From NCBI GenBank assembly GCA_013823325.1, contig PNLY01000033.1, forward strand, positions 1 through 52,288: a stretch of DNA of 52,288 nt. The letters are read 5' to 3'. Below are positions 18,263 to 27,441 of this stretch, one piece after another. The translations under genes and the position numbers were made by a program. The DNA is from Methylobacterium sp. GTDB lineage: Bacteria; Pseudomonadota; Alphaproteobacteria; Rhizobiales; Beijerinckiaceae. Every line of letters starts with the position of its first letter. The first letter of the stretch is position 1. Below the pieces are notes generated by a model that was not told the origin of the DNA, did not search any database, and saw only the letters and a program-made list of their open reading frames with translations.

Positions 18263-20422
18263 TTATCGTGCGGTGGCGGTCTTCACCTCTTTGCCGGCGG
18301 CGCGCTGTGCGGCGCTGACTACGGTCTCCGGCGTCAGCAATTGCGGCAGCACCTCGGCCTGCGCGCCCTTCGAGCCGGGATAGACCAGGTAGAGCGGCAC
18401 GCCGGCCCGGCCATATTCGGCCAGCGTCGCGGCGATTTCGGCATTCCGATTGGTCCAGTCGGCCTTGAGATAGGCGACGCCGAGCTTGGCAAAGGCATCC
18501 TTCACCTCCTGCCGCGACAGCGCGACCCGGTCATTGGCGAGGCAGGTGATGCACCAGGCGGCGGTGAAGTTGACGAAGACCGGCTTACCCTGCGCCTGCA
18601 GTTCCGCGACCCGCGCCGGCGACCAGACGCCGGGCGCGTCGGTTCCGGCCTGGGCGGTCGGCCGAGCCGAGGGCGTCGCGCTTTCGATGACGAAGGCCGA
18701 GGCCGCGCCGACGAGCAGCAGGGCCGCTGCCGCTGCCACTGCACGCAGGCCCCGTCCGCTGCCGCGCGTCACGCCGATCAGCCAGAGCGCGAAACCGGCG
18801 ACGAGAATGGCGACGAGCGCGGCCAGCGCACCATCGGCGCCGGCCTGCATGGTCGCGACCCAGACCAGCCAGATCGCGGTCGCGAACATCGGGAAGGCGA
18901 AGGCCTGCTTGAGGATGATCATCCAGCGGCCGGGCTTGGGCAGCAGCCGCAGCAGCCCCGGCGCGAAGGAGAGCGCGACGACCGGCGCGGCGAAGCCGAG
19001 CGCCAGCGCCATGAAGATCGAGAGCGCCGCGGCCGGCGGCTGCGTCAGCGCATAGCCCATCGCCGCACCCATGAACGGGGCAGTACAGGGCGTCGCGACA
19101 ACGACGGCGAGCGCACCGGTCATGAAGGCGCCGACCGGGCCGCCGCGGCTGGCAAGTCCGTCGCCGACGCCCTGCAGGCGACCTCCGATCTCGAAGGCGC
19201 CAATCAGATTGAAGCCGATCAGCGTCATCAGCACGGCGAGCAGGATGACCAGCGGCGGTGATTGCAGCTGGAAGCCCCAGCCGGCGCCGAGCGCGATCAC
19301 CAGCGAGGCCAGCACGAAGAAGGTCGCGAGCACCCCGGCTAGGAAGAGCAGGCCCTGCCGGCGGACCTCGCCGCGGCTCGCCTGCGCCACCTGCGCGAAG
19401 CCAAGCGCCTTGATGAACAGCACCGGCAGCACGCAAGGCATCAGGTTAAGGATCAGCCCACCGGCAAAGGCGAAGACCAGAGCCAGGAGGAGCGTCAGGT
19501 CCTCGGCCGGAGGCGGGGGCAGTGTCACCTTGGCCGGCGCCTGCTCCGGAGCGGCGACCGCCTGCAGCAGAGCCGGCTCGACCTCGGCGCTGAGCGCCAG
19601 GGCGCGCTTGGCGCCGCCCTCCGCGAAGATGAGGACGCCTTCGGTTGTCGGTGTCCCGACCTTGAAGGCGGTCGAGCGGGCGAGGGTGAGCGCGCCGTTC
19701 GCGAGCGGCTGCTCGGCCGCGTGCTCGATCAGCGTGTCGAGGACCGGAAAGAAGCGGACATCGCTCGCGCCGGCGGGCAGGCCGGACAATGTGAGCGCGA
19801 GCTTGTCCTCACCTTTCGCCGTCAGCTTGGCAGTGAAGCCGGCTGGCTTCGGCAGGGCGGCGATGGCGTCGTCGATCCGCGCTTGCGCGGCGGCATCGAT
19901 TGCGCCGGTCGCGGCGATTGGTAGATCGAGCGTGAAGGCGCCCTCTTCGGGGATGCAGATCTTCTCGCAGACCAGCCAGGTCGCCTTGGCTGAAAGCGTC
20001 AGCGTCTCGCCCGGCTTGGCATTGGCCGGGACCGAGATTTCGACCGGCAGCAGGACATGGTCCTCGAAGCCGAAATTGACGAGGGGCTCGACCCGGATCG
20101 CCTTCGGCGTCGGCCACTGGATCGCGCCGGCGCTAACGCCCTCCGGCAGCGTCCAGTCGATCTTCGTCGCCTCGCCGGAATCGCCGGGGTTCTGCCAATA
20201 GCTGTGCCAGCCGGGCGCCAGCTTCTGGGTGAGTGCGACCTGGAAGCGTTCGCCCGGCGCGACCGCATCACGGCTCGACAGCAAGGTCGCGGTGACGCGC
20301 GCCGAGGTCACGGGCGCGGATTCGGCGGCGAGCAGGGGCGCAGGCGCCAGCAAGGCCAGCGCCATGGTGGCGCGCTGCAACAGCCGGAATGCGGTCCGGC
20401 GCGGGAGGCTCGTCGCGATCAT
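18263..20422 (-). CDS. DsbD/ScsB-like thiol:disulfide interchange protein
   Basis: This is a 719-residue protein with three parts. After a signal peptide comes a periplasmic DsbD-alpha-like region with VCEKIC (Cys about 152 and 156). The central eight-helix CcdA-type domain carries the paired cysteines LMPCVLPV and ATPCTAP. A C-terminal thioredoxin domain has AAWCITC. It should move electrons from cytoplasmic thioredoxin to periplasmic partners. The extended alpha-like region (C-x3-C) and overall length suit the ScsB/DsbD-2 subgroup better than E. coli DsbD. The start MIATSLPRRTAF was chosen as nearest to the signal peptide. Confidence 0.9.
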   Translation of the reverse strand: MIATSLPRRTAFRLLQRATMALALLAPAPLLAAESAPVTSARVTATLLSSRDAVAPGERFQVALTQKLAPGWHSYWQNPGDSGEATKIDWTLPEGVSAGAIQWPTPKAIRVEPLVNFGFEDHVLLPVEISVPANAKPGETLTLSAKATWLVCEKICIPEEGAFTLDLPIAATGAIDAAAQARIDDAIAALPKPAGFTAKLTAKGEDKLALTLSGLPAGASDVRFFPVLDTLIEHAAEQPLANGALTLARSTAFKVGTPTTEGVLIFAEGGAKRALALSAEVEPALLQAVAAPEQAPAKVTLPPPPAEDLTLLLALVFAFAGGLILNLMPCVLPVLFIKALGFAQVAQASRGEVRRQGLLFLAGVLATFFVLASLVIALGAGWGFQLQSPPLVILLAVLMTLIGFNLIGAFEIGGRLQGVGDGLASRGGPVGAFMTGALAVVVATPCTAPFMGAAMGYALTQPPAAALSIFMALALGFAAPVVALSFAPGLLRLLPKPGRWMIILKQAFAFPMFATAIWLVWVATMQAGADGALAALVAILVAGFALWLIGVTRGSGRGLRAVAAAAALLLVGAASAFVIESATPSARPTAQAGTDAPGVWSPARVAELQAQGKPVFVNFTAAWCITCLANDRVALSRQEVKDAFAKLGVAYLKADWTNRNAEIAATLAEYGRAGVPLYLVYPGSKGAQAEVLPQLLTPETVVSAAQRAAGKEVKTATAR

Positions 20423-20493
20423 GCCGATCAGATGCCCACTTCTGCCGCGAAAAGCCAATGACAAGCGGGTGAGGGCGGCGCGAGGTCGCAGGG

Positions 20494-20775
20494 TCAGGTG
20501 GTGCGTCCGACCTCGCGCGCGACGTCCGAGAAGGGCCGCATGCCGCTATCCGGCCGGGTCGCGATCGAGAGGAAGCGGGCGGCGAAGGCGAGCGAGTCGC
20601 GCTGGCTCGGGCTGAGCTGGTCGCAGCGCTGCCGGTCGCTGAGCCCGGTCTGCTCGGCCTGCGCCAGCGCGGCCTTGAGCTCGGCTTCGCTCAGGGCACC
20701 GGAATTCACCAGCGAGCGCAGCACGGCCGTGAAGGCCAGCAGCATGCCTTCGAGCTGAAGATTGGCGACGTTCAT
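20494..20775 (-). CDS. Small conserved-looking protein of unknown function
   Basis: This 93-residue protein starts MNVANLQLEGMLLAFTAVL, with GGAGG 6 bases before the ATG. It is mostly helical and polar, with no signal peptide and one Cys (RQRCDQLSPSQ). The N-terminal segment is amphipathic rather than a clear membrane span. It lies 71 bases upstream of the DsbD-like gene in the same direction and may share its transcript. I do not recognise a domain. Confidence 0.6.
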   Translation of the reverse strand: MNVANLQLEGMLLAFTAVLRSLVNSGALSEAELKAALAQAEQTGLSDRQRCDQLSPSQRDSLAFAARFLSIATRPDSGMRPFSDVAREVGRTT

Positions 20776-20869
20776 CTCGTCCTCCCGACACTGATCGGGC
20801 GGTCGGACGGCCACCGGACAAGCCTGCGCCGGGGGCCGTTCGTCGGCGCCCGGCGCATCTTGGCATGGC

Positions 20870-20892
20870 AAGCCGGTCAGGGCGACCGGCTT
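20870..20892 (-). terminator. Terminator hairpin at the end of the glycan gene run
   Basis: AAGCCGGTC pairs perfectly with GACCGGCTT around a 5-base loop, starting 4 bases after the GSCFA stop on the leftward strand. The following bases are not U-rich. It marks the probable 3' end of the leftward glycan operon. Confidence 0.5.
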
Positions 20893-20896
20893 ATTG

Positions 20897-21931
20897 TCAG
20901 GCCGCCTGCGGCTGCTCGACCGGCGGCAGATAAGCGCCCTGGAAGGTCGTCATCACATGCGCGACCATCTCCCGGGCGATGTGGAGCTGGTCGTCCTCGA
21001 AGGCGATGGCACGCGGCGAATTGAGCACGATCTCGTAGCTCGGGAAGTAGTCGACATAGTCGAAGCGCCGGAACAATTCCTCGGTGACGGCCCGCAGCAG
21101 CGATTTCGAGGCGCTGTTGGCGACGATCACGTCGGCATCCTTGAAGGTCGCGCCGAACGGCACCGGCGAGACCGTGACGACGAAGCGCATCTCCGGATTG
21201 CAGTGCTCGCGGATCAAACCGATGATGTCGAGCATGTCGGCCAAAGTCGCGTCGTAGCCGTAGTCGACGAAGCGGAAGCGCTCCGGCATGCGTTGCAGCC
21301 AGCCCGGCCCGGGATGGGCGTTCATGGCGATGCCGGTCTGGGCATCGAGCCAGGTTTCGGTCAGACCGAGCGTGAAGAAGCAGATCTTCGCCTGCTTGAT
21401 TGTCGCCGTCGCCTCGGTGAGGCGCTTGCGGTTGGCGAAGGCGCTCTCGCGGTCGAGCAGCCTGAGGCCGCTGGCATGCGGATCGAACCATTGCCCGGGC
21501 GCGAGCTCGATCAGCCCGTCATCGGGGTAGCTCTCGCCGCGCAGCACGCGCTTGAGCTCATGCGTCATCGAGCGCACCGAATACTTGTTGAGCGCGCCGC
21601 GGGAGAGCTGGCCGCGATCGGCGCCGCCGCCGCGGCCGGTCGCCTCGTCCCAGCTCTCGAAATGCTCGGCCGGCACGCCATGGCCGCGCAGCAGCAGCGG
21701 CAGGCCGCGCATCATCAGGATATTCTCGACCTCGCGCGCGAAGCACGACCCCATGGTGAAGATCGGCCAGGTCGGGTCGATCTTGAATTTCGGCTTGTGC
21801 TGGACGGCGAGGTAGTTGCCGGTGGTCAGCCGCTCCTTGGCCATCTTCTCGGGCTTGCCCGAGGTCCAGCCGCGCACGGGATTGCCGCGCATGATGGAAA
21901 GGGCCGTGCCGGCATCGTATTCGATCTTCAT
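20897..21931 (-). CDS. GSCFA-domain protein (SGNH-hydrolase-like)
   Basis: This is a 344-residue protein. The name-giving motif is visible as MGSCFAREVENIL (GSCFA at 61-65), with later family blocks FFTLGLTETWLD and FVVTVSPVPFGATF and a His-containing tail. The GSCFA family belongs to the SGNH hydrolase superfamily, so the Ser of GSCFA is the probable nucleophile and an acyl-esterase or acyl-transfer role on a glycan is plausible. There is no signal peptide; it acts in the cytoplasm unless exported otherwise. It is the last gene of the glycan run. The start MKIEYDAGTA is favoured over an extension into the 146-base upstream gap. Confidence 0.88.
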   Translation of the reverse strand: MKIEYDAGTALSIMRGNPVRGWTSGKPEKMAKERLTTGNYLAVQHKPKFKIDPTWPIFTMGSCFAREVENILMMRGLPLLLRGHGVPAEHFESWDEATGRGGGADRGQLSRGALNKYSVRSMTHELKRVLRGESYPDDGLIELAPGQWFDPHASGLRLLDRESAFANRKRLTEATATIKQAKICFFTLGLTETWLDAQTGIAMNAHPGPGWLQRMPERFRFVDYGYDATLADMLDIIGLIREHCNPEMRFVVTVSPVPFGATFKDADVIVANSASKSLLRAVTEELFRRFDYVDYFPSYEIVLNSPRAIAFEDDQLHIAREMVAHVMTTFQGAYLPPVEQPQAA

Positions 21932-22077
21932 CGATCGTCTCCTGGTTCGTGCAAACCTCTTGGGCTCGACGCTGCGGACTTCAGGAAGTCTCGTAACCAC
22001 GCCGGGCGTTTGCAGATGGCCCGGTGACCTCCGGGCGTTTCCTCCAACCGGCGCGGTCTTCGCCGCGCCGGGTCCGT

Positions 22078-23538
22078 TCACATGCGGTGGGGAATTCCGT
22101 TGCGGTCGAGGAAGCCGCGCATCCGGTCATAGGAAGCGGCATAGCTCTTTGCGAGATTGTTCAGCGCGGCTTCCTGGTAGACGGCGCGCCAGCCGCCCTC
22201 GGCCAGGGCCGCCTCCGGCACGACCGGGATCTTCAGCGTCTCCGCCAGCTCCTGGCTGCGCGTGTCATAGGCGACGAGCACGCCGGGCACGCCCTGGGCG
22301 ACGGCCGGCAGCACGCCGTGGACGCGGTAGCCGACGGCAAGGTCGATCGACCTCGCGAACTCGTCATAGCGCTCGACGTCGAAGAAGGAGAACAGCTGCT
22401 TCTCGTAGATGCGCCGCATCGGGGCATCGTCCGGGCCGTCCCACCACTTGGTTTTCACGAACTCCGCCACCGCCTTCTCCTTGGCGGCGCCATCGCGCAG
22501 GAAGAACGCCTTCTCCTCCTGCTCGCCATGCGAGGACATCACCATCTCGCTCTGGCTGTCGACCTTGAGCAGCGCGGCCTTCTGGTTGCGCAGATAGGAC
22601 TCGGGGTCGGCGGTGTAGCTCTTGTCGGCCTCTCGGCGCAGGCTGAAGGCGACCTTGCGGATCTCACGCTGGTCGGGGATGCGGATCTTGAGATCGCGGT
22701 TGCGGGTGCGGAAGATCGAGGGGCAGCCGACGACCTCGACATTGCGGATGCCATTCTGGCGCAGCGTCTCGGCGCTGAAGGCGCCGCGCACGCCGATCGA
22801 GGCACAGCGCTCGGCGACGATCGACCAGAAGCGCCGGGACGGCTCGGGCAGCTCGATCCTGCGGTTCTCGCTCGCCTGCGCGCCGACGCCGATGGCGTAG
22901 ACCGGCAGCTTGACCCGCTCCAGTACCTCGACGGCGCGGAACCACTCCATGTTCTCATGGATGAAGTTCGAGCCGCGCACGAAGACGAAGTCGAACTCGC
23001 TGGCATAGCGCTCGATGTCGGCCTCGGTCGGCGACATGATCTTCATCGGCTCCAGATGCGCATAGCGCAGGAGCTTTAGCGTCGAATCGTAGACGATCAT
23101 GTCGCCGATGTTGAAGTAGTCGGAGAGCAGCTTCTCCATCGGCGCGCGGTACCAGCGCACCTTATCGTGCTCATGGACCTCGCCGGCCGGATAGATCACC
23201 AGCGCGCGCAGTTTGGTCTCGGTCGCGATCGGGCGCAGATTCGAGCCCGGGGCGAGCGTGCCTGTGGCTGCGTCGGCGATCGCCACCGAATGGGGGCGCC
23301 CGTTAGGCAGGCCAGGCAGCGGGATCGTCAGCTCGGCGATATCGGCGTCGCCGGTGACGATCACGCCGGGATGGATGGTGGCGTAGTCCTGCCCGTCGAG
23401 CATCAGCTTGAGCGCCGGCCAGCTCCGGTCGGGCCGGCGCCCGATGGCGACGACGACCTCGCCGGTGGTGGCGCGCAGGATCTTGATGGCGTTGTCAGCC
23501 GAGACCACGGAGCCGAGATTGAGCACGGGCGCGTTCAT
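22078..23538 (-). CDS. Polysaccharide pyruvyl transferase-family protein with N-terminal extension
   Basis: This is a 486-residue protein. Residues about 110-480 form the pyruvyl-transferase fold: VHEHDKVRWYRA, YFNIGDMIVYDSTLKLL, FDFVFVRGSNFIHENM, YAIGVGAQA, IGVRGAFSAETL, VGCPSIF and the late VGYRVHGVLPAVAQGVPGVL. The family transfers pyruvate from PEP to sugars as cyclic ketals. Residues 1-100 are an extra beta-rich domain missing from its paralogue at 24890-26098. The start overlaps the stop of the beta-propeller-like gene by ATGA, so translation is coupled. Pyruvylation is a family-level inference; some members have other roles. Confidence 0.85.
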   Translation of the reverse strand: MNAPVLNLGSVVSADNAIKILRATTGEVVVAIGRRPDRSWPALKLMLDGQDYATIHPGVIVTGDADIAELTIPLPGLPNGRPHSVAIADAATGTLAPGSNLRPIATETKLRALVIYPAGEVHEHDKVRWYRAPMEKLLSDYFNIGDMIVYDSTLKLLRYAHLEPMKIMSPTEADIERYASEFDFVFVRGSNFIHENMEWFRAVEVLERVKLPVYAIGVGAQASENRRIELPEPSRRFWSIVAERCASIGVRGAFSAETLRQNGIRNVEVVGCPSIFRTRNRDLKIRIPDQREIRKVAFSLRREADKSYTADPESYLRNQKAALLKVDSQSEMVMSSHGEQEEKAFFLRDGAAKEKAVAEFVKTKWWDGPDDAPMRRIYEKQLFSFFDVERYDEFARSIDLAVGYRVHGVLPAVAQGVPGVLVAYDTRSQELAETLKIPVVPEAALAEGGWRAVYQEAALNNLAKSYAASYDRMRGFLDRNGIPHRM

Positions 23539-24698
23539 GGCCCCTCCTTGACGAACTGAACCTTGAGGCGGACCAGATCGCGGTCTGGGCCGAGCTTGCA
23601 GTCGGCGACCTTCATCCTGGTCATGAAGAGATAGGCCTCGTCGCCGGTGGTCTCGAAATTGCGCGAGCGCGAGGCGGGGTCGGCGAGGGCGCCATAGCCG
23701 TAGCGCAGCCGGTCGCTACAATTCTTGCTCCACATCGTCGGCTGCACCATCAGGGTCTGCAGCGGCGACCAGCGGATCAGGTCGTCGGACCAGCTATAGG
23801 CGACGCGGCCCCCAGCGATGTTCTGGCTAGGGTCGGGACCGAGATGCAGGAGCGCCAGCCATTTCCCGCTCGGCTCGTGCCGGGTCAGTGAGCCCACATT
23901 GGTCGGCAGCGGCTTCAGCGTCTGGCAGGGCCGCGCCTCACTGAGATCGTCGCGATAGGGATCGACGGCGCGGATGGTGAAGTCCTGCCCGTCAAAAGCG
24001 CGCCAGGAGGTCGGGTCCTTGATGTCGGTCGAGCGGAACAGGCAGACGCCATTCTTCTGGCCCTCGCCGCCGGTCGTCATGATCAGCGCAAACCAGGCGC
24101 CGTCCTTCTGGACGATGTTGGAGGGGTTGAAAAAGCCGCGATGTCGGCCCTGGCCGACCTCCTGGGGAAAGCCTGGCGCCGCCACCAGCGGGCGCGGCTC
24201 GTCGGTCTTGAAGCTGAGGCCGCCATCGCTGGAATGGGCGGCGGTGACGACATTGTACCAGCAGCTCATCGCATCCTTGAAGCGGCAGGCGCCGGGATGC
24301 TTGTCGGCATGGTATTCGGCGTGGACGAGCGCCTCGACATTGCGGCCATCGCCGGTCCAGGTCGCGGCGATCCAGCTCTTGTCGCTGAACTGGCTGGGAT
24401 CGGCGCTGCTCTTGGCTTCGAAGGACACCGCGCAGCTCTTGCGGACCGCGCCGAGATTGCCGCCGATCAGCGGCCGGCTGCGGTAATGGCTGGCGAAGGC
24501 GACGACCTCGCCCTTGCTGTTGCGGAAGGCGCGCAAGGGCGCGTCCGGCAGGTCCCATTCCTCGCAGCGCTCGCGTGCCCAGGAGACGACCGTCTCCTCC
24601 TTCGCGTCGGGGGCGATCTCCAGCCGGTAGCCGGGCCCCTTTGGGGCGGGTGCCTGCGCGAGGGTGGTAGGGACGGGGAGCAGGAAGAATGCGAGCAT
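23535..24698 (-). CDS. Secreted beta-propeller-like (sialidase/GH43-type) protein
   Basis: This 387-residue protein has a signal peptide (MLAFFLLPVPTTLAQA). The mature part contains blade-like motifs such as TAAHSSDGGLSFKT, NPSNIVQKDGAWFALIMT and VAYSWSDDLIRWSPLQ, as in sialidases and GH43-type glycosidases. Six or more Cys suggest disulfides. I cannot identify catalytic acids with confidence. I chose ATG 24698 because the signal peptide starts there. The frame stays open another 65 codons through the palindromic repeat upstream, giving an implausible Pro/Arg-rich extension. A role in trimming or binding the locus glycan is inferred. Confidence 0.72.
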   Translation of the reverse strand: MLAFFLLPVPTTLAQAPAPKGPGYRLEIAPDAKEETVVSWARERCEEWDLPDAPLRAFRNSKGEVVAFASHYRSRPLIGGNLGAVRKSCAVSFEAKSSADPSQFSDKSWIAATWTGDGRNVEALVHAEYHADKHPGACRFKDAMSCWYNVVTAAHSSDGGLSFKTDEPRPLVAAPGFPQEVGQGRHRGFFNPSNIVQKDGAWFALIMTTGGEGQKNGVCLFRSTDIKDPTSWRAFDGQDFTIRAVDPYRDDLSEARPCQTLKPLPTNVGSLTRHEPSGKWLALLHLGPDPSQNIAGGRVAYSWSDDLIRWSPLQTLMVQPTMWSKNCSDRLRYGYGALADPASRSRNFETTGDEAYLFMTRMKVADCKLGPDRDLVRLKVQFVKEGP

Positions 24699-24714
24699 CG
24701 TGAAGCGTGGGACC

Positions 24715-24854
24715 CATCCCCTTCCCCCCGCTTGCGGTGGGGAAGGGGATGGGATGGGGGGGCGCGAAGCCGGGCTCGGGACGTCTTCCCGTCCGGTGCC
24801 GAGCGGCACTGCCCCCCACCCCGGCCCTCCCCACCGCAAGCGGGGGGAGGGAGA
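24715..24854. repeat. Pair of inverted REP-like palindromes between glycan genes
   Basis: The first unit (24715-24751) is a hairpin with a 13-bp perfect outer stem, CATCCCCTTCCCC with GGGGAAGGGGATG, and an inner CCGC/GCGG. The second (about 24811-24854) contains CCCTCCCC, CCGC, GCGG and GGGGGAGGG in the opposite orientation. About 55 bases separate them. They lie between two leftward cistrons and interrupt the close spacing seen elsewhere in the operon. The core CCGCTTGCGG/CCGCAAGCGG type is a common extragenic palindrome in this bacterial group. Confidence 0.8.
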
Positions 24855-24889
24855 AGCGGGCCGGCGCTTCGGGAGAGTAAGATCGCTCC

Positions 24890-26098
24890 TCATGCCACCT
24901 TCCTTTCCGGCTCGGGAGCCGGCGGCGCGGACGGAGCGGCGGCCGCAGCGGGCCTGGCCATCTTGTGATCGACCTTGTTCTCGCTCAGGAAGGCGCTCAT
25001 CGCGCCATAGGTCCGGGCATAGGCCGCGTTGAAGCGGTCGAAGAGCGCCTGGTCCCAGTACTCTTCCAGCCTGAACGGCTTGTCGCCGAAGACGTCGACG
25101 CTCGGGATCTGGAAGGTCTCGGCGAACTCGACGGTGCGGCTGTCATAGGTGAAGTAGATCGAGGGCGTGCCATTGGCGAGCGCCATCAGATTGCCGTGCA
25201 GCCGGTAGCCGAGGACGAGATCGAGCTTGCGCACGAGCTGCTCGTAGCCGGCGACGACATCCGAATAGAACATCCGGTCGCGGTAGAGGCCTTCCATCTG
25301 CTCATCGAGATACCAGGCCATCGCCCAGCCATTCTCGCGCAGAGCCGCCATGCCCTCCTGCTTCTGCTCGGGTGTGCCCAAAGCGAGCTTCTTCTCCTCG
25401 ACCTCGCCCTGCGACATCAGCGTGACCTCGAAGCGATCCGCCATCGCCTTCACCAGATCGCGGTGGAAGGTGAGGTAGCGCTTGATGTCCTTGGCGTAGT
25501 GCTTGGAGACCTCGCGGCGCAGGGTGACGCCGACCCGCTTTACTGCGTCGAGCGCCGGCAGGCGGATGGCGAGGTCGGGCCGGTTGTTGCGGAAGGCGGT
25601 CGGGCAGCCGATGATCCGGGCGTTCTTGATGCCGAGCTCGTGCATGACCTCGGCCGAATAGGTGCCGCGCACGCCGACAGAGGCCGTCGAATCCGAGATC
25701 AGCTTGAGGACGGTCTTGCTGTCCTCGCTGAGTTCGAGCTTGCCGCTGACCGGTGCCTGCGCGCCGATGCCGAAGGCGAGCACCGGCAGCTTCAGCCGGC
25801 GCAGCACCTCGGCGGTGCGGCTCCAGTTCATCCCGGCGTGGACATAGTTCGAGCCGCGCAGGAAGACATAGTCGAACTCGGCGTTGAACCGGTCGATCTG
25901 CTGGGGATCGATGCTGGTGATCGGCAATTCCTCGAGCGTCTCGAAGTTGAGCAGCTTCAGCGAGGAATCGAAGACGAAGGCGTCGCCGATATTGTGGTAG
26001 TGGTTGATGTGGCTCTGCAGGTCGGCGTGGCGGTACCAGCGGACATTGTCGTGGTCGTAGACCTCGCCTGACGGGCTGATCACGAGGATGCGGGCCAT
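24890..26098 (-). CDS. Polysaccharide pyruvyl transferase-family protein (paralogue)
   Basis: This 402-residue protein aligns across its length with residues 110-486 of the protein at 22078-23538: VYDHDNVRWYRHADL, HNIGDAFVFDSSLKLL, FDYVFLRGSNYVHAGM, LAFGIGAQAP, VGVRGTYSAEVM, IIGCPTAFRNN and LGYRLHGNLMALANG. It lacks the N-terminal beta-rich extension and has an Ala/Pro-rich tail. The start MARILVISPSGEVYD is set by the family N-terminus. Two related copies in one operon suggest two different acceptor sugars or a duplication with divergence. Confidence 0.87.
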   Translation of the reverse strand: MARILVISPSGEVYDHDNVRWYRHADLQSHINHYHNIGDAFVFDSSLKLLNFETLEELPITSIDPQQIDRFNAEFDYVFLRGSNYVHAGMNWSRTAEVLRRLKLPVLAFGIGAQAPVSGKLELSEDSKTVLKLISDSTASVGVRGTYSAEVMHELGIKNARIIGCPTAFRNNRPDLAIRLPALDAVKRVGVTLRREVSKHYAKDIKRYLTFHRDLVKAMADRFEVTLMSQGEVEEKKLALGTPEQKQEGMAALRENGWAMAWYLDEQMEGLYRDRMFYSDVVAGYEQLVRKLDLVLGYRLHGNLMALANGTPSIYFTYDSRTVEFAETFQIPSVDVFGDKPFRLEEYWDQALFDRFNAAYARTYGAMSAFLSENKVDHKMARPAAAAAPSAPPAPEPERKVA

Positions 26099-26130
26099 GG
26101 TTGCGTTCTCCCTTCTTGTCTTCGCGCAGC

Positions 26131-27441
26131 TCACGCGATCATCGGCGCGGCGGCGCGATTGGCCGGAGCCGGCATGCCCCGCTCGGCGATCAGGCGCTGG
26201 TAGAGCGCCAGATGCTGATTGGCGCAGTCGACATGGCTGAGCGGCTTCCTGATGCCTGCGCGCAGGCGCTCCCAGAGCCCGGGCTCGCTCAGCGCCCGGG
26301 TCATGCAGTCGGCGAGGTCCTCCGGGCTGCCGGAACGGAAATGCAGCCCGTCGACCTCGTCGGTGATCTTCTCGGCCATGCCGCCGAGATTGCTGGCGAG
26401 GATCGGGCGGCCGTGGAAGAAGGCTTCCTGGATCACGACCGGTGAGTTCTCCCACCAGACCGAGGGCATCACCATCCAGTCGACCGACCGCATCAGGTTC
26501 GGCATCTCGTGATTCTGGAAGGCGCCGCAGAAGCGCACGCGCCGACCGGCCGCCTCGACCAGGTCGGCGAACTTCTTCTTGTAGGCCTCCGGCTGCCGGT
26601 CGAGGTTGCCGCCATAGACGAGGAGCACGCTGTCCTCGCCCCAGATCTGCTCCGGGATGCGGGTGACGGCGTCGATGAGCATGTCGGCGCCCTTATAGGG
26701 GGTGAGCTGGCCGAAATAGGCAAAGCGCGAGCGCCGCCCCTCCGTATCCGGCAGCGGCCGCGGCGGGGCGACCTCGGCGACATCGATGCCGTTCTCGATC
26801 ACCGAGAAGCGCTCCGCGGCAAGTCCCCATTGCTGGTAGCGCTCGGCCAGGAACCGGCTCGGCGAGACGAAATGGTCGGCGAGGTTGAGGATGCCCTTGA
26901 TGAAGGTCTCGCGGGCGAGGAAGCGCGACGGCGAGATGTCCGGGAAGCAGGCGTTGCAGTCGCTCGGCGAGGCCCGGTAGCAGAGCTTGAAGGCGCCGGT
27001 CTTCACCATCTGGCCGTGATGGTGGCAGATCGAGAGATATTCATGGAAGGTCACCACGATCAGCGCATCCGGCAGCGTGTCGCGCACCGCAAAGATGCAT
27101 TCGAGGCCGAGGCCGATGAAATGGTGGAAATGCACCACGTCGGGCTTCAGATCCCGCAGCACGCGGACGAAATCGCGCTCGATCTCGTCGGTGGCGCGGT
27201 TCGAGAGCAGGAAGTGGTCGTATTCTTCGGCGTAGTAGAGCAGTTCGCCGCCGCGCTGGCGCAGGCTCATCAGCGCCGTGCCGGCATGGCGTGGCGTCGG
27301 CGCGCCGACCCGGGCGAGGTAGTGCGTGTCCACCTCGCTATTGGCGCGGAAGCCCTTGTGCAGGTTGTAGGAAGCGATCTCGGCGCCACCGAGCGAGAAC
27401 GACGGGTGGCCGTGCGAGACGACGAGGATACGCATGCTCAT
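26131..27441 (-). CDS. GT4-type glycosyltransferase with conserved cysteine cluster
   Basis: This is a 436-residue GT-B enzyme. The N-terminal glycine loop is HPSFSLGGAEI, and the C-terminal nucleotide-sugar region is WWENSPVVIQEAFFHGRPILAS with the Glu of the E-x7-E type motif. A four-cysteine set (Cys139, 154, 162, 165) follows the acceptor-side HEYLSICHH and has the same spacing in the paralogue at 30387-31640, suggesting bound zinc or disulfides. The start at 27441 overlaps the stop of the upstream GT2-like gene (ATGA). Donor and acceptor are unknown. Confidence 0.9.
   Translation of the reverse strand: MSMRILVVSHGHPSFSLGGAEIASYNLHKGFRANSEVDTHYLARVGAPTPRHAGTALMSLRQRGGELLYYAEEYDHFLLSNRATDEIERDFVRVLRDLKPDVVHFHHFIGLGLECIFAVRDTLPDALIVVTFHEYLSICHHHGQMVKTGAFKLCYRASPSDCNACFPDISPSRFLARETFIKGILNLADHFVSPSRFLAERYQQWGLAAERFSVIENGIDVAEVAPPRPLPDTEGRRSRFAYFGQLTPYKGADMLIDAVTRIPEQIWGEDSVLLVYGGNLDRQPEAYKKKFADLVEAAGRRVRFCGAFQNHEMPNLMRSVDWMVMPSVWWENSPVVIQEAFFHGRPILASNLGGMAEKITDEVDGLHFRSGSPEDLADCMTRALSEPGLWERLRAGIRKPLSHVDCANQHLALYQRLIAERGMPAPANRAAAPMIA

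Noticed and set aside
18263..20422. Rightward open frames (340-376 codons) opposite the DsbD-like gene
   Set aside because: Compositional shadows; the leftward frame has signal peptide, CcdA-type cysteines and a thioredoxin CxxC.
26096..26455. N-terminal extension of the second pyruvyl-transferase gene
   Set aside because: It lies over the 3' end of the GT4 gene and reads as antisense-like low-complexity peptide; the family start is MARILVIS at 26098.
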